From Legionella hackeliae (GTDB taxonomy: Bacteria; Pseudomonadota; Gammaproteobacteria; Legionellales; Legionellaceae), in the NCBI RefSeq assembly GCF_000953655.1, contig NZ_LN681225.1, forward strand, positions 2,011,001 to 2,075,000: 64,000 bases of DNA. Direction: 5' to 3'. Position numbers and translations under genes: made by a program. How positions within the stretch are numbered: position 1 is the first letter of the stretch; every line of letters starts with the position of its first letter. The notes below the pieces were generated by a model, which was given only the letters and a program-made list of their open reading frames with translations, did not search any database and was not told the origin of the DNA. Below are positions 26,128-34,406 of the stretch, in pieces.

Positions 26128-26155
26128 AGTATAGAAGAAATGCGGCGACTGTCAA
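26128..26155 (-). promoter_or_regulatory. Sigma-70 promoter of the candidate small RNA
   Basis: On the minus strand: -35 TTGACA (26155-26150), 16-bp spacer, -10 TATACT (26133-26128). Predicted start near 26121. It lies only 10 bp from the left boundary of the duplicated segment at 26166. Confidence 0.75.
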
Positions 26156-26242
26156 ATTATTGATCAAACCTAGCAGTTTATGCTTCTTCTCTTCCAATTG
26201 TGTTAAACTATACCCAGTTAGAAGAAACTCGTTCGAAGCTTC

Positions 26243-26920
26243 ATGTCAAATTCTCTATCTTTACGCTCATATACAAGCGAGACACACACTCATAGCCATG
26301 ATTTTGCGCAATTGGTATTACCCCTTAGAGGCCAACTTGAACTGGAGATTGGTGGTAAATCCGGAATTGTAAACGAAGCGACAGGGGCTTATATTCATTC
26401 AAATACACAACATTGCTTTGCCAGTGGCGAAGATAATCTATTCTTAGTGGTAGATTTCTTAAATACTTCTGCAAATTGGAATTGTCATCACATGCCTTCC
26501 TTTATGCAATTAAATGCCCCGCTGAAAAATTATCTTGCTTTTGCTCATAGCTACTTGGGTAGCCACTCAAATCCTCAGACAGACTCCCTTCTTTATCAAC
26601 TCTTAATCAATCTTCTTACCTCTGAATTAACAACACCCGATCGTTGCGTTATTCAGGTAAAACTCTGGATTGAGCAACATCTTGCTACACCTATCGATAT
26701 CGGTCACTTGGCAAAACAGTGTCATATCAGTAAGAGTCAACTTCAGCGACGTTTTAAACAGAATACCGGTTTTTCCGTGGCACAATATTGTTCGACAGCT
26801 GTCATGCCTCTAGCTACCGTCATCCTTGCGTGGATTATTCTTGGTGAGCAATTAACTGTCTGGCAATGTGTAGGCATGGGGTTAGTTTTACTATCTATCG
26901 TTATTTACGCAAAAAAATGA
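26243..26920 (+). pseudogene. Chimeric remnant: AraC regulator fused to the EamA transporter tail
   Basis: The first 182 codons equal the N-terminus and first part of the helix-turn-helix of the AraC protein at 31593. The next 42 codons equal the last transmembrane region of the EamA transporter at 32399 (STAVMPLATVILAWIILGEQ and on), in frame because of the 1,028-bp deletion. The protein would lack the second DNA-binding motif of AraC and gain a membrane tail, so it is unlikely to work as a regulator. Whether the fused product is made is unknown; its promoter region is identical to that of the intact gene. Confidence 0.9.
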
Positions 26921-26930
26921 GTCAGCCTTG

Positions 26931-27089
26931 TTATTGTTCTAAGATAGTCTCAAGCCAATGTTGATGCCTTCTTTCATTGCCTAGCCCACGTGTTAAAACA
27001 GTAACCGCATCTTTCCATTTCGTTTCGTGACAATTTAAGCGCTCATAAGCCGTGTTAAGCTCTCTTTCATTTAAAAGCATGGCTTGAAG
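26931..27089 (-). pseudogene. Truncated copy of the four-helix-bundle (DUF2383-like) gene
   Basis: It is the C-terminal 52 codons of the gene at 33309-33761, cut off at the duplication boundary 27089. Neither a start codon nor the N-terminal helices are present. Confidence 0.9.
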
Positions 27090-27290
27090 GCTGACTAAGT
27101 TAACCATCTATCGAGCAATCCGACTTCAAGTCATTCTGAAACTACTTAAGTGTCAAAGAGCTCAAAGTCTGTTTTGATGAAATATCCTTTACGAATACGA
27201 GGTTCGGATTTTGATGATTAAACAGTCCTCGGATTCGGATTTATATTTAGGTATGATAGTAAATTATTTTTATATCAATAAGGATAGCGC
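27090..27290. other. Boundary sequence right of the left duplication
   Basis: No gene seen. It begins exactly where homology to the right copy ends and leads into the small secreted-protein gene; AT content rises toward 27250, where that gene's promoter should lie. Confidence 0.4.
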
Positions 27291-27725
27291 ATGAATAAAA
27301 TTTTCAACTTTCGTCAATTTTTTTTGATCATATGTATATATTTTTTTATCTTTCCATTAAATGCCAGAGTAGCACCCTGGAATTTTACGCCATTAACAAG
27401 AACCACTATCTCTATTCGACCCATTCGCGGTAATGTATTTAATATTCAATACGTAATTACTAATGTAAGTCAAAGAACCCACACTCTCGCAATGACCCCA
27501 ATAACCGGAATCAGTCAGGTTACCTCTGGTAACGCTAATTTTTGCTCCAATCCTTTTACATTAGCTTTTCTTCAATCTTGTGTTTTAAATTTGAACATAT
27601 CAGGAATTGATTTAACCGGCGATGTTATAGGAGGCCCCCTTGTATGTGAGCAGCGTAATGCGCTTGAATGTTATCAGCCAAGGCCGGATAGTATCCTTCA
27701 CATAACCCGACTTCCAGGTCCCTAG
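27291..27725 (+). CDS. Small secreted protein with Ig-like look, unknown
   Basis: A 144-residue protein with a signal peptide (residues 1-25, hydrophobic FFLIICIYFFIFPLNA). The remainder is rich in beta-forming residues and threonine (TTISIRPIRGNVFNIQYVIT), with cysteines at NFCSNPF, QSCVLN, LVCEQ and ECYQP, probably two disulfides. The end, GGPLVCEQRN then CYQPRPDSILHI, is reminiscent of short exported beta-sandwich proteins repeated in Legionella genomes, but I cannot name a family. AAGGA precedes the ATG. It lies inside the segment bracketed by the AraC/EamA duplication. Confidence 0.6.
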   Translation: MNKIFNFRQFFLIICIYFFIFPLNARVAPWNFTPLTRTTISIRPIRGNVFNIQYVITNVSQRTHTLAMTPITGISQVTSGNANFCSNPFTLAFLQSCVLNLNISGIDLTGDVIGGPLVCEQRNALECYQPRPDSILHITRLPGP

Positions 27726-28211
27726 AACAATGCAAGGAATAATGGAATCACCGAAGGTATTAAAGAATAAATTAGCTACCTCTATCACACCTTCGGTATT
27801 CAGCTCATACGGAGAGAAAGAAGTTTGTAAAGAGTCATTTTTTTGGTAATAAATTATGCTTTTCTAAATGACTCGCTCCTCTCTATCTAATAAGATAATT
27901 ATGTCCACAAATTAATGTCGGAGTTTAATTATATTAATTCCTGTATTGGATTGGGCTTAATGAAATTAAATACTAAAGAAAATAAAGTAAATTTTTAGTA
28001 GAACTGTACAGCCATATACAGCGAATTTATGCTCAAAAACTTCCGCATACAGATAAAAAACTCTTTTCTCCACGAAGAAACTGTACTCCGTACTAACTTT
28101 CAATGCCTCAGAGGGTAATTCACTTAGATTCAACTGATTAGTGCAACTTTTGTATATAAAAAAACAGAATAAGCAGTAAACTTGCTACTGTCTTAATACA
28201 GGAGTTCTTTA
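27726..28211. other. Gene-free stretch with two hairpins
   Basis: No gene seen. It holds an inverted repeat ACCGAAGGT / ACCTTCGGT (27750-27797, long loop) and another GAGTCATTT / AAATGACTC (27832-27874), either of which might terminate the upstream gene. The rest is AT-rich and uninformative. Confidence 0.4.
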
Positions 28212-28459
28212 ATGAGTTATAAGCGTTTGGACTATCTTAAGCGGTGCAAGATACAAGCTTTTGTGCATGCAGGTTATACCCAGCAACAGATAGCCGATGA
28301 AATAGGGGTACATAATCGACGATTAGTAGAGAGCTTAATCGAAATGTAACATTTATTCGCACTCGGTTAGGTTATTGGACTTATAAAGCGAATTACGCAC
28401 AAAAGTATGTCGATGACCACCAAAGAGATAAGCCTAGGTATGTAAAAGCTAATGAATAG
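28212..28459 (+). mobile_element. IS30-family transposase remnant (N-terminal part, frameshifted)
   Basis: The first frame reads MSYKRLDYLKRCKIQAFV, then HAGYTQQQIADEIGVHN, the typical N-terminal helix-turn-helix of IS30 transposases. One base is missing near 28317, after which the expected TISRELNRN continues in the next frame to KPRYVKANE and a stop at 28457. The DDE catalytic domain (over 200 residues) is absent. It is a dead fragment, evidence that an insertion sequence once visited this region. Confidence 0.85.
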
Positions 28460-28769
28460 ATTAAAACGTTTATTACAGGGAAATTAAAATAGTCATCATT
28501 ATTTTTCTTGGGATTAAATCTACCTTGCATCTTGATCGGCGTTAAAAAGGAAGGATTAGATCAATAGGCAATTGTTTTGTAAATAAATTTTTCACCTTTT
28601 ACAACAGGCCGGTACCTTTTTTATTACAAACAGGTTAGTTATTGATTTTAAGATAGGATGTCCCCGTCTCGTTGCCTTCGCCCACAATACCCCAAAGGGT
28701 TTTGTCTCAGAAAATTTCAAACTGTTAGAGTCCCTACATTGACCCTTTTTTACAAGGATCCCTGCCAGA
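28460..28769. other. Gene-free stretch between IS remnant and inverted repeat A
   Basis: No credible gene. Short open frames exist but have no ribosome sites or recognisable products. Confidence 0.4.
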
Positions 28770-29063
28770 GGTCTAAAAGGCTCAATAACCGCGCCGAGAA
28801 TGCGCATCAACCGACTCGAAGAAAAGAAAAATGCCTCATTCGCTCAAATTACCCGTCAGTGCTCAAGCTGTCTTGGCGCTCATGGGGAAAACCAGAAGTT
28901 CCTTCGCCATAGCGGTTGGTCGTTACATTAATCGGCATCAAGGCAACGAGCCGAGTTTCAGAATGCTAAAGAAATTTGGCAATAGGCTGCAAGACAGCTT
29001 CTTTACGTTTAAAATTCCGGCTTTCATCTTTTGCTCCAGTAAAAGTTAACTTGACGATGCCCT
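28770..29063 (+). repeat. Inverted repeat A flanking the Fic gene
   Basis: About 294 bp that align, with many substitutions and small gaps, to the reverse complement of 30754-31042. Shared anchors include agaaaagaaaaat, ctaaagaaatttggcaa and agttaacttga-gatgccct. The pair faces inward around the Fic-domain gene. Neither copy has an intact frame. Confidence 0.82.
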
Positions 29064-29167
29064 GGAAAACTCTAAGACTGGCTCATTACATTAAATCGCA
29101 TTAAATTTTGCCTATATTGATTAAATTATTTATAATGTGACCCATGATTATTCAAATGGGATGTTAT

Positions 29168-30664
29168 ATGTTTAATAAATTGTTAAAATCTGAGTTTTCC
29201 TCAGTTACTTCTAAATTCACTTCTATTACTCACAATGCTCTGACTATGGAGCGGTTATATGAGTCCATATCTGATTTAACATCTAGATTAAGTCAAAAAG
29301 ATATGATAGAGAGCAATGATTATCGGTCATTATGCATTCAACTTAATTATCTATTTTTAAATATACAAAGAGACAATCAAACCTTTATTCTAGAAAAAAA
29401 AGGCCAGCAAGCAGTCAGAAATTTATTGGATGAATTGAATCAACGAGAAATGAAAATTCCTGAGCGTTATGAAGCTAAAGAAGACCATACCTTTTTTTAC
29501 TTTCATCTATTAAAAAGCTGGCTTAATTTTGCAACAGGCAACTTTAGCGAAGCAATAAAATTGCTTGAAATAGCTAGAACTTTTCCTCAAAAAACGAAGG
29601 CCCTTGAAACAGACCATTTACTATCTGTGGCTGATGAGCAGATGGAACAGCAGAAATCCACAGAACAGTGTTTAATGCAGGAAAATAAGCAAACAACAGG
29701 AGAAACTGCACTATCATCACCAGAATTTACAACCCTTGTGAGTAAATATTCATCTAATAAAAAGCAACAGCTACTCGATATTTCAGATGAAACTTTAGCT
29801 CGCTATTTTATCGATCCCAGACATCAGAAAGAAAAAGGCGATCCTATAGCCGCATGGAATAAGAGAGAGCCTGGTTCTGTTTCAGCGATGGTCAAGATGA
29901 TTCGTGCAATGTTTAATAAAGATGCCGATTTATCTGTGGATTTTATAAAAGAAATGCATAAGCTAGCTTTGGAAGGTGTAACACTACCCCAAGCCGGAAG
30001 AAAGCTACCTATAACTCCAGGTGAATTTAGAAAGGAGTCTGTGCGATTTAGTATGAAGGTAAAGTATGAATGCTCACTGGCAGGGTATTATAACCTATCA
30101 GATTGGGTAGAAAAACAAAAAATTAAAAAGCGCCACTTTGTCCTTATAACTTCGGATTCTTTTAATTCAATTGAACTACAGATACACACAGCATTTAGTC
30201 AAATTGAGGAACAATTACTTGAATTAATCAATGATTATCGCGCTAACATTAGCAGTGCTACCTCTGTAAGAGAAGTTATAAAAGCATGTGCGACTTTTTC
30301 TCATGATTTTGTTTTAATGCATCCCTTTAGTGATGGTAATTTGCGATTATCCCAACAACTGTTAAATTTTCTTTTAGCCAAAAACAATCTTCCTTTGTGT
30401 ATACTTTCTGAACCATTTTTAATTCCAGGTGTGTCGCCTGATGAGTTGGTGGATCATATTGCAAAGGGGTTTGATAATTTCGAGCACCTCATGACAAAAG
30501 GATATTTGCCAGGCACAAATATCGAATTTGATTCAGAAAACATCGATAAAAATGACAATCCAACTAACTTAATAGGGCAATCAATATTCAAAAGTAAAGC
30601 CGGGCCTATGGAAGATAATGGGGCTTTGTCAGGCATCGTCAAGTTATCTTGTGAGCTACACTAA
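29168..30664 (+). CDS. Fic-domain protein, candidate translocated effector
   Basis: The C-terminal half carries a Fic core: HPFSDGNLR at about residues 385-393, counted from the ATG at 29168 (393-401 if the frame is opened at 29144). Fic enzymes transfer AMP, other nucleotides or phosphocholine to host or bacterial proteins. The canonical HPFxxGNGR has Leu instead of the second Gly, while His, Asn and Arg remain. The N-terminal 200 residues are helical, with a TPR-like stretch (LLKSWLNFATGNFSEAIKLL). GGGA lies seven bases before the chosen ATG. No antitoxin neighbour and no signal peptide are seen, which fits a secreted effector more than a toxin. It lies between inverted repeats A and B. Confidence 0.8.
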   Translation: MFNKLLKSEFSSVTSKFTSITHNALTMERLYESISDLTSRLSQKDMIESNDYRSLCIQLNYLFLNIQRDNQTFILEKKGQQAVRNLLDELNQREMKIPERYEAKEDHTFFYFHLLKSWLNFATGNFSEAIKLLEIARTFPQKTKALETDHLLSVADEQMEQQKSTEQCLMQENKQTTGETALSSPEFTTLVSKYSSNKKQQLLDISDETLARYFIDPRHQKEKGDPIAAWNKREPGSVSAMVKMIRAMFNKDADLSVDFIKEMHKLALEGVTLPQAGRKLPITPGEFRKESVRFSMKVKYECSLAGYYNLSDWVEKQKIKKRHFVLITSDSFNSIELQIHTAFSQIEEQLLELINDYRANISSATSVREVIKACATFSHDFVLMHPFSDGNLRLSQQLLNFLLAKNNLPLCILSEPFLIPGVSPDELVDHIAKGFDNFEHLMTKGYLPGTNIEFDSENIDKNDNPTNLIGQSIFKSKAGPMEDNGALSGIVKLSCELH

Positions 30665-30753
30665 GATTTATATATTGAATTGCCGCACGTGCTACCAAAG
30701 ACCCCGAAAAGATATAGAGGTATACTGTAGAGATAATCAGTATTTGGGCATGG

Positions 30754-31042
30754 AGGGCATCTTCAAGTTAACTTTGTGAAGGCAAGAAAGACTGGTTGTT
30801 AAATTTTAGGCGCAAAGAATCTGTGATGCAGCTGATTGCCAAATTTCTTTAGTCCTGTGAAATTGGATTCGTTGCTGTAGTGCGGATTTGGTAGAGCCCC
30901 CAACGACGATTGCGAGGATATTCCTGGTTTTTCCCATCAAAGCCAGGAAATTCTCAGCTCCGGCTGGTGATTTAAAACTGATCAGCGATTTTTCTTTTCT
31001 GCGTGTGGGCTAATGGGCATTTTCACGCGATTATTTAAGACC
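30754..31042 (-). repeat. Inverted repeat B flanking the Fic gene
   Basis: Reverse-complement partner of repeat A (28770-29063). It starts 90 bp after the Fic stop codon. Within it, stops interrupt the frame that would match repeat A, so both look non-coding or long dead. Together with the short stretch from 30665 it makes up the 380-bp gene-free interval. Confidence 0.82.
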
Positions 31043-31044
31043 CT

Positions 31045-31434
31045 ATGCGACAATGCTCGGTGCCTTTGCACAAACGGTCTTCGAAATATCTTCAACTAAT
31101 AGAGAATCCCACTCTAGACAGTAATAAAAGAACTTCCCTACTGGATAAATTAGGTTTTGTCGCAAGCGTGGGCATGATACCAAATTTAATTGACTTTTAT
31201 TCAAAGCCTAACTCAAATGATGAATTACCTATAAAAAATCAAATGCTAGCAAGCTTGCAAAATATATATCAGGGCTTTTTAATGCTAGAACAATATCCTA
31301 GTAAAAAAAAATTACTAATTAGCTTTTATTTCAAAATCATAAATGAGGACTTATTACCCGCAGAAAAAGCAATTGCCATAGGATGGATACTCTTAATTCT
31401 AATAAAGAAACACGTTCAAATATCCAAACAATAA
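31045..31434 (+). pseudogene. Gene fragment abutting inverted repeat B
   Basis: An open frame of 129 codons starts at the edge of repeat B without a ribosome site. The protein is helical (TSLLDKLGFVASVGMIPNLI; LLPAEKAIAIGWILLILIKK) and resembles the end of a larger protein rather than a complete one. The likely explanation is a gene cut by the event that brought repeat B. I do not recognise the family, and a short intact gene cannot be excluded. Confidence 0.4.
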
Positions 31435-31592
31435 TGTCAAAAATTAACGCAGAGAAAAATAGGGCTAGCCCCGCAGACCTCTCTTAAATTGAAAATGGAA
31501 TTATTTAATAAATCAAAACCTAGCAGTTTATGCTTCTTCTCTTCCAATTGTGTTAAACTATACCCAGTTAGAAGAAACTCGTTCGAAGCTTC

Positions 31593-32342
31593 ATGTCAAA
31601 TTCTCTATCTTTACGCTCATATACAAGCGAGACACACACTCATAGCCATGATTTTGCGCAATTGGTATTACCCCTTAGAGGCCAACTTGAACTGGAGATT
31701 GGTGGTAAATCCGGAATTGTAAACGAAGCGACAGGGGCTTATATTCATTCAAATACACAACATTGCTTTGCCAGTGGCGAAGATAATCTATTCTTAGTGG
31801 TAGATTTCTTAAATACTTCTGCAAATTGGAATTGTCATCACATGCCTTCCTTTATGCAATTAAATGCCCCGCTGAAAAATTATCTTGCTTTTGCTCATAG
31901 CTACTTGGGTAGCCACTCAAATCCTCAGACAGACTCCCTTCTTTATCAACTCTTAATCAATCTTCTTACCTCTGAATTAACAACACCCGATCGTTGCGTT
32001 ATTCAGGTAAAACTCTGGATTGAGCAACATCTTGCTACACCTATCGATATCGGTCACTTGGCAAAACAGTGTCATATCAGTAAGAGTCAACTTCAGCGAC
32101 GTTTTAAACAGAATACCGGTTTTTCCGTGGCACAATATTGGCGGATGAAAAGATTAGAGTATGCTCAATATTTGCTTCGCAATAGCGATTTGTCTATAGA
32201 AGATATTGCTTATCAAATTGGCTATGAAAATTTATCCGCATTTAGCCGACGTTTTCAGCAAAGTTTTGCTATCTCACCCTCGCAATGGCGAAATTTGACG
32301 CTTGCTGCAAAGAATGTGCGTGTTGAGGATAATCATTATTAA
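31593..32342 (+). CDS. AraC-family transcriptional regulator
   Basis: A 249-residue regulator with an N-terminal cupin-like sensing domain (HSHDFAQLVLPLRGQLELEI, about 17-36) and a C-terminal double helix-turn-helix: IDIGHLAKQCHISKSQLQRR (about 155-174) and SIEDIAYQIGYENLSAFSRR (about 206-225). It lies 56 bp upstream of an EamA exporter gene on the same strand, which it probably regulates, perhaps in response to the exporter's substrate. Its first 182 codons are duplicated at 26243. The ATG has no strong ribosome site. Confidence 0.93.
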   Translation: MSNSLSLRSYTSETHTHSHDFAQLVLPLRGQLELEIGGKSGIVNEATGAYIHSNTQHCFASGEDNLFLVVDFLNTSANWNCHHMPSFMQLNAPLKNYLAFAHSYLGSHSNPQTDSLLYQLLINLLTSELTTPDRCVIQVKLWIEQHLATPIDIGHLAKQCHISKSQLQRRFKQNTGFSVAQYWRMKRLEYAQYLLRNSDLSIEDIAYQIGYENLSAFSRRFQQSFAISPSQWRNLTLAAKNVRVEDNHY

Positions 32343-32398
32343 ATTATCCCTGTTAAAATTGCTCTAGATTTTCAAGATAATGACTCTGGAGTTTTGGC

Positions 32399-33298
32399 AT
32401 GTTAAAAAATGAAAATGGGTCAAAAGGATTATTATTTTTAATCCTCGCTCAAATTATGGTTGGAATTAATATCGTATCTTCCAAAATTCTTCTCGTGTCC
32501 ATACCCCTGTCTTTCTTATTGATGATGCGCTTTACGCTAGCAACATTAATATTATTTCCCTTGCACTGGATGAGTCCTGCAAGGCAACACTCTCTTCGCT
32601 ATTATTTCACGCAACTTAGCCGTAAGGATTGGTATTTCATTTTTGCCCAAGCTCTTTCAGCAGGCGTTTTATTTAATTGTTTGATGCTTTTAGGATTGCA
32701 TTATACGGATGCCAATATAGCTGGGATTATTACCAGTACACTGCCTGCTATTATTGCTATTATGTCCTGGATTATTCTGAAAGAGAAAATTGCAGGTAAA
32801 CAAGGTTTTTGTATTCTTTTTGCCACATTAGGCTTAGCAATTATTGCCTATGATAAATTACAAGGTGTACATACAGTCCATTCCTTTATAGGCGATAGTA
32901 TTATCCTTTTCTCACTTTTACCTGAAGCAGCCTATTATGTTTTGTGTAAAATAAGTCCTAACCGTCTACCGGTGTTCATTACCTCAGCACTGATGAATGG
33001 AATCAACGCACTCCTGCTAATACCCACAGGAATTTATTATTATTTTGGTATTCCGCATCTGGATCTTTCAGCCTGGTGGATCTTGTTTCTTCTAGGATTA
33101 AGCTCAGGTTTATTTTATGTATTCTGGTATTTTGGCTGTCAGTTAGTTGATGGAATTATGGCTTCGCTTTCGACAGCTGTCATGCCTCTAGCTACCGTTA
33201 TCCTTGCGTGGATTATTCTTGGTGAGCAATTAACTGTCTGGCAATGTGTAGGCATGGGGTTAGTTTTACTATCTATCGTTATTTACGCAAAAAAATGA
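32399..33298 (+). CDS. EamA-domain (DMT superfamily) transporter
   Basis: A 299-residue inner-membrane exporter with ten hydrophobic helices arranged as two EamA repeats. Typical signatures are GLHYTDANIAGIITSTLPAI (end of the first repeat, about 100-119) and LSTAVMPLATVILAWIILGE (second repeat, about 256-275). Family members export amino acids, metabolites or drugs. It follows the AraC regulator and ends 10 bp from a convergent gene. The last 43 codons also occur in the deleted copy at 26791-26920. Confidence 0.92.
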   Translation: MLKNENGSKGLLFLILAQIMVGINIVSSKILLVSIPLSFLLMMRFTLATLILFPLHWMSPARQHSLRYYFTQLSRKDWYFIFAQALSAGVLFNCLMLLGLHYTDANIAGIITSTLPAIIAIMSWIILKEKIAGKQGFCILFATLGLAIIAYDKLQGVHTVHSFIGDSIILFSLLPEAAYYVLCKISPNRLPVFITSALMNGINALLLIPTGIYYYFGIPHLDLSAWWILFLLGLSSGLFYVFWYFGCQLVDGIMASLSTAVMPLATVILAWIILGEQLTVWQCVGMGLVLLSIVIYAKK

Positions 33299-33308
33299 GT
33301 CAGCCTTG

Positions 33309-33761
33309 TTATTGTTCTAACATAGTCTCAAGCCAATGTTGATGCCTTCTTTCATTGCCTAGCCCACGTGTTAAAACAGTAACCGCATCTTTCCATTTCG
33401 TTTCGTGACAATTTAAGCGCTCATAAGCCGTGTTAAGCTCTCTTTCATTTAAAAGCATGGCTTGAAGAATAGCCTCATCCCCAAAAAGATTGGCAAAAAC
33501 CACTTTTCCCTGAACCAGGAATTGTTTGGCACTGGGGCCTACTGGAACCGTGGCTTTATGTTTTCTAAGCAAATTTGAAATATCTCTGATATGCCTATGG
33601 TGATTATTTTTAAACTCTTTAAGCCTACTCCTATAAGTTTCACTATCAATACGGTTAATGGCAGTCTCATACGCTTCAACAACGTCATAATCCAGCTCAC
33701 ATAACTGATAGAGTGCGTCTTCGAATCTTTCCTGGATTCCTACAATCGTTGCCATTCCCAC
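33309..33761 (-). CDS. Four-helix-bundle protein (DUF2383 / PA2169-like)
   Basis: A 150-residue ferritin-like helical protein: ERFEDALYQLCELDYDVVEA (about 11-30), YRSRLKEFKNNHHRHIRDIS (about 43-62) and a C-terminal GLGNERRHQHWLETMLEQ. The spaced Glu and His residues resemble the DUF2383 family, some of which may bind metals. No catalytic role is known to me. It is convergent with the EamA gene. Its 3' third is duplicated in the left repeat. Confidence 0.8.
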   Translation of the reverse strand: MGMATIVGIQERFEDALYQLCELDYDVVEAYETAINRIDSETYRSRLKEFKNNHHRHIRDISNLLRKHKATVPVGPSAKQFLVQGKVVFANLFGDEAILQAMLLNERELNTAYERLNCHETKWKDAVTVLTRGLGNERRHQHWLETMLEQ

Positions 33762-33805
33762 TCCCTAGATTACGTCTCCTTTTATAAGCATAGCCTAATA
33801 CAGCA

Positions 33806-34384
33806 TCATAACTCTTTTTTTAGCTGTTCCAGATTGATTATTCGTGCAACACGGGAAAGCAGTTCCAAACTATTTTTCTGTATCTCCTCAGTTGCCGCAG
33901 CACACGCATCCTCAAGAATTACTACTTTATAATCACGATCATGGGCTTCGCGTGCCGTCGAGGTAATCGTCATGTTGGTGGCAACCCCACTAAGTAATAC
34001 AGTCTCAATGTGGTTAGTGCGTAAATAAATCTCTAGAGGAGTCCCATAAAAAGCACTGACTCGATGTTTAACAATAACGATATCGTCAGGTAAAGTTGCC
34101 AGCTTTTCATGAAATTCAGCGCCCCATGTACCCAATTGTAGTGCTTTTAACTCTTTAATTTTGCCAAATACCGGAGAATCCTCAGGGCACTCTTGATAAT
34201 CTTGAGAAAATGCAACTTTAACAAAAAGCAACAAGAAATTTTTTTCTCTTGCTATTGCGATCAACTTGTTTGTATTTTCAATGATGCGATTACTATTGAT
34301 GAATGAGGCAGCAGCAGCTATCTTGCCATTTTGATGGGCTATGTCGTTGATAAAATCAATGACAATAACCGCCGTATTACTCAT
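33806..34384 (-). CDS. Isochorismatase-fold hydrolase with Thr at the Cys position
   Basis: The 192-residue protein has the isochorismatase-like fold: D10 (VIVIDFIND), K106 (VIVKHRVSAF) and the block GVATNMTITSTAREA. In cysteine-hydrolase members the block is GxxTxxCVxxTA; here the nucleophile position is T139. The usual nicotinamidase or N-carbamoyl-type chemistry is therefore unlikely. True isochorismatases also lack this Cys, so vinyl-ether hydrolysis or another role remains possible. It lies 22 bp downstream of an MmgE/PrpD remnant, with which it may once have formed an operon. Confidence 0.85.
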   Translation of the reverse strand: MSNTAVIVIDFINDIAHQNGKIAAAASFINSNRIIENTNKLIAIAREKNFLLLFVKVAFSQDYQECPEDSPVFGKIKELKALQLGTWGAEFHEKLATLPDDIVIVKHRVSAFYGTPLEIYLRTNHIETVLLSGVATNMTITSTAREAHDRDYKVVILEDACAAATEEIQKNSLELLSRVARIINLEQLKKEL

Positions 34385-34406
34385 ATTCTTCTCCTGAGAT
34401 CTCTCA

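Larger units (their letters stand above)
26166..27089. repeat. Left copy of the AraC/EamA duplication (internally deleted)
   Basis: This segment is the same as 31516-33467 except that 1,028 bp (32141-33168 of the right copy) are missing at the junction 26790/26791. Over the shared 924 bp I found two differences (c/t near 26826 and g/c in gttctaaGatag). The boundaries are abrupt on both sides. No shared bases are evident at the deletion junction. Confidence 0.95.
31516..33467. repeat. Right (complete) copy of the AraC/EamA duplication
   Basis: It contains an intact AraC gene, an intact EamA gene and the 3' half of the four-helix-bundle gene, whose remaining 5' part (33468-33761) lies outside the repeat and is intact. 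This is therefore the ancestral arrangement and the copy at 26166-27089 is the derived one. Confidence 0.95.

Noticed and set aside
27750-27797. Inverted repeat ACCGAAGGT / ACCTTCGGT as a terminator
   Set aside because: The loop of about 30 bases is long and no T tract follows; kept only as a note in the gene-free stretch.
28658-29049. Two overlapping short open frames upstream of the Fic gene
   Set aside because: They lie across inverted repeat A; the corresponding frames are broken in repeat B, and no ribosome sites are present, so I treat them as non-coding repeat.
31489-31722. Short frame overlapping the start of the intact AraC gene (also at 26025-26372)
   Set aside because: Out-of-frame reading through the duplicated AraC 5' region; no independent coding evidence.
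26166-33467. Prophage or integrative element as explanation for the rearranged region
   Set aside because: No integrase, phage structural gene, tRNA-anchored attachment site or conjugation gene was seen; only a dead IS30 fragment and repeats.
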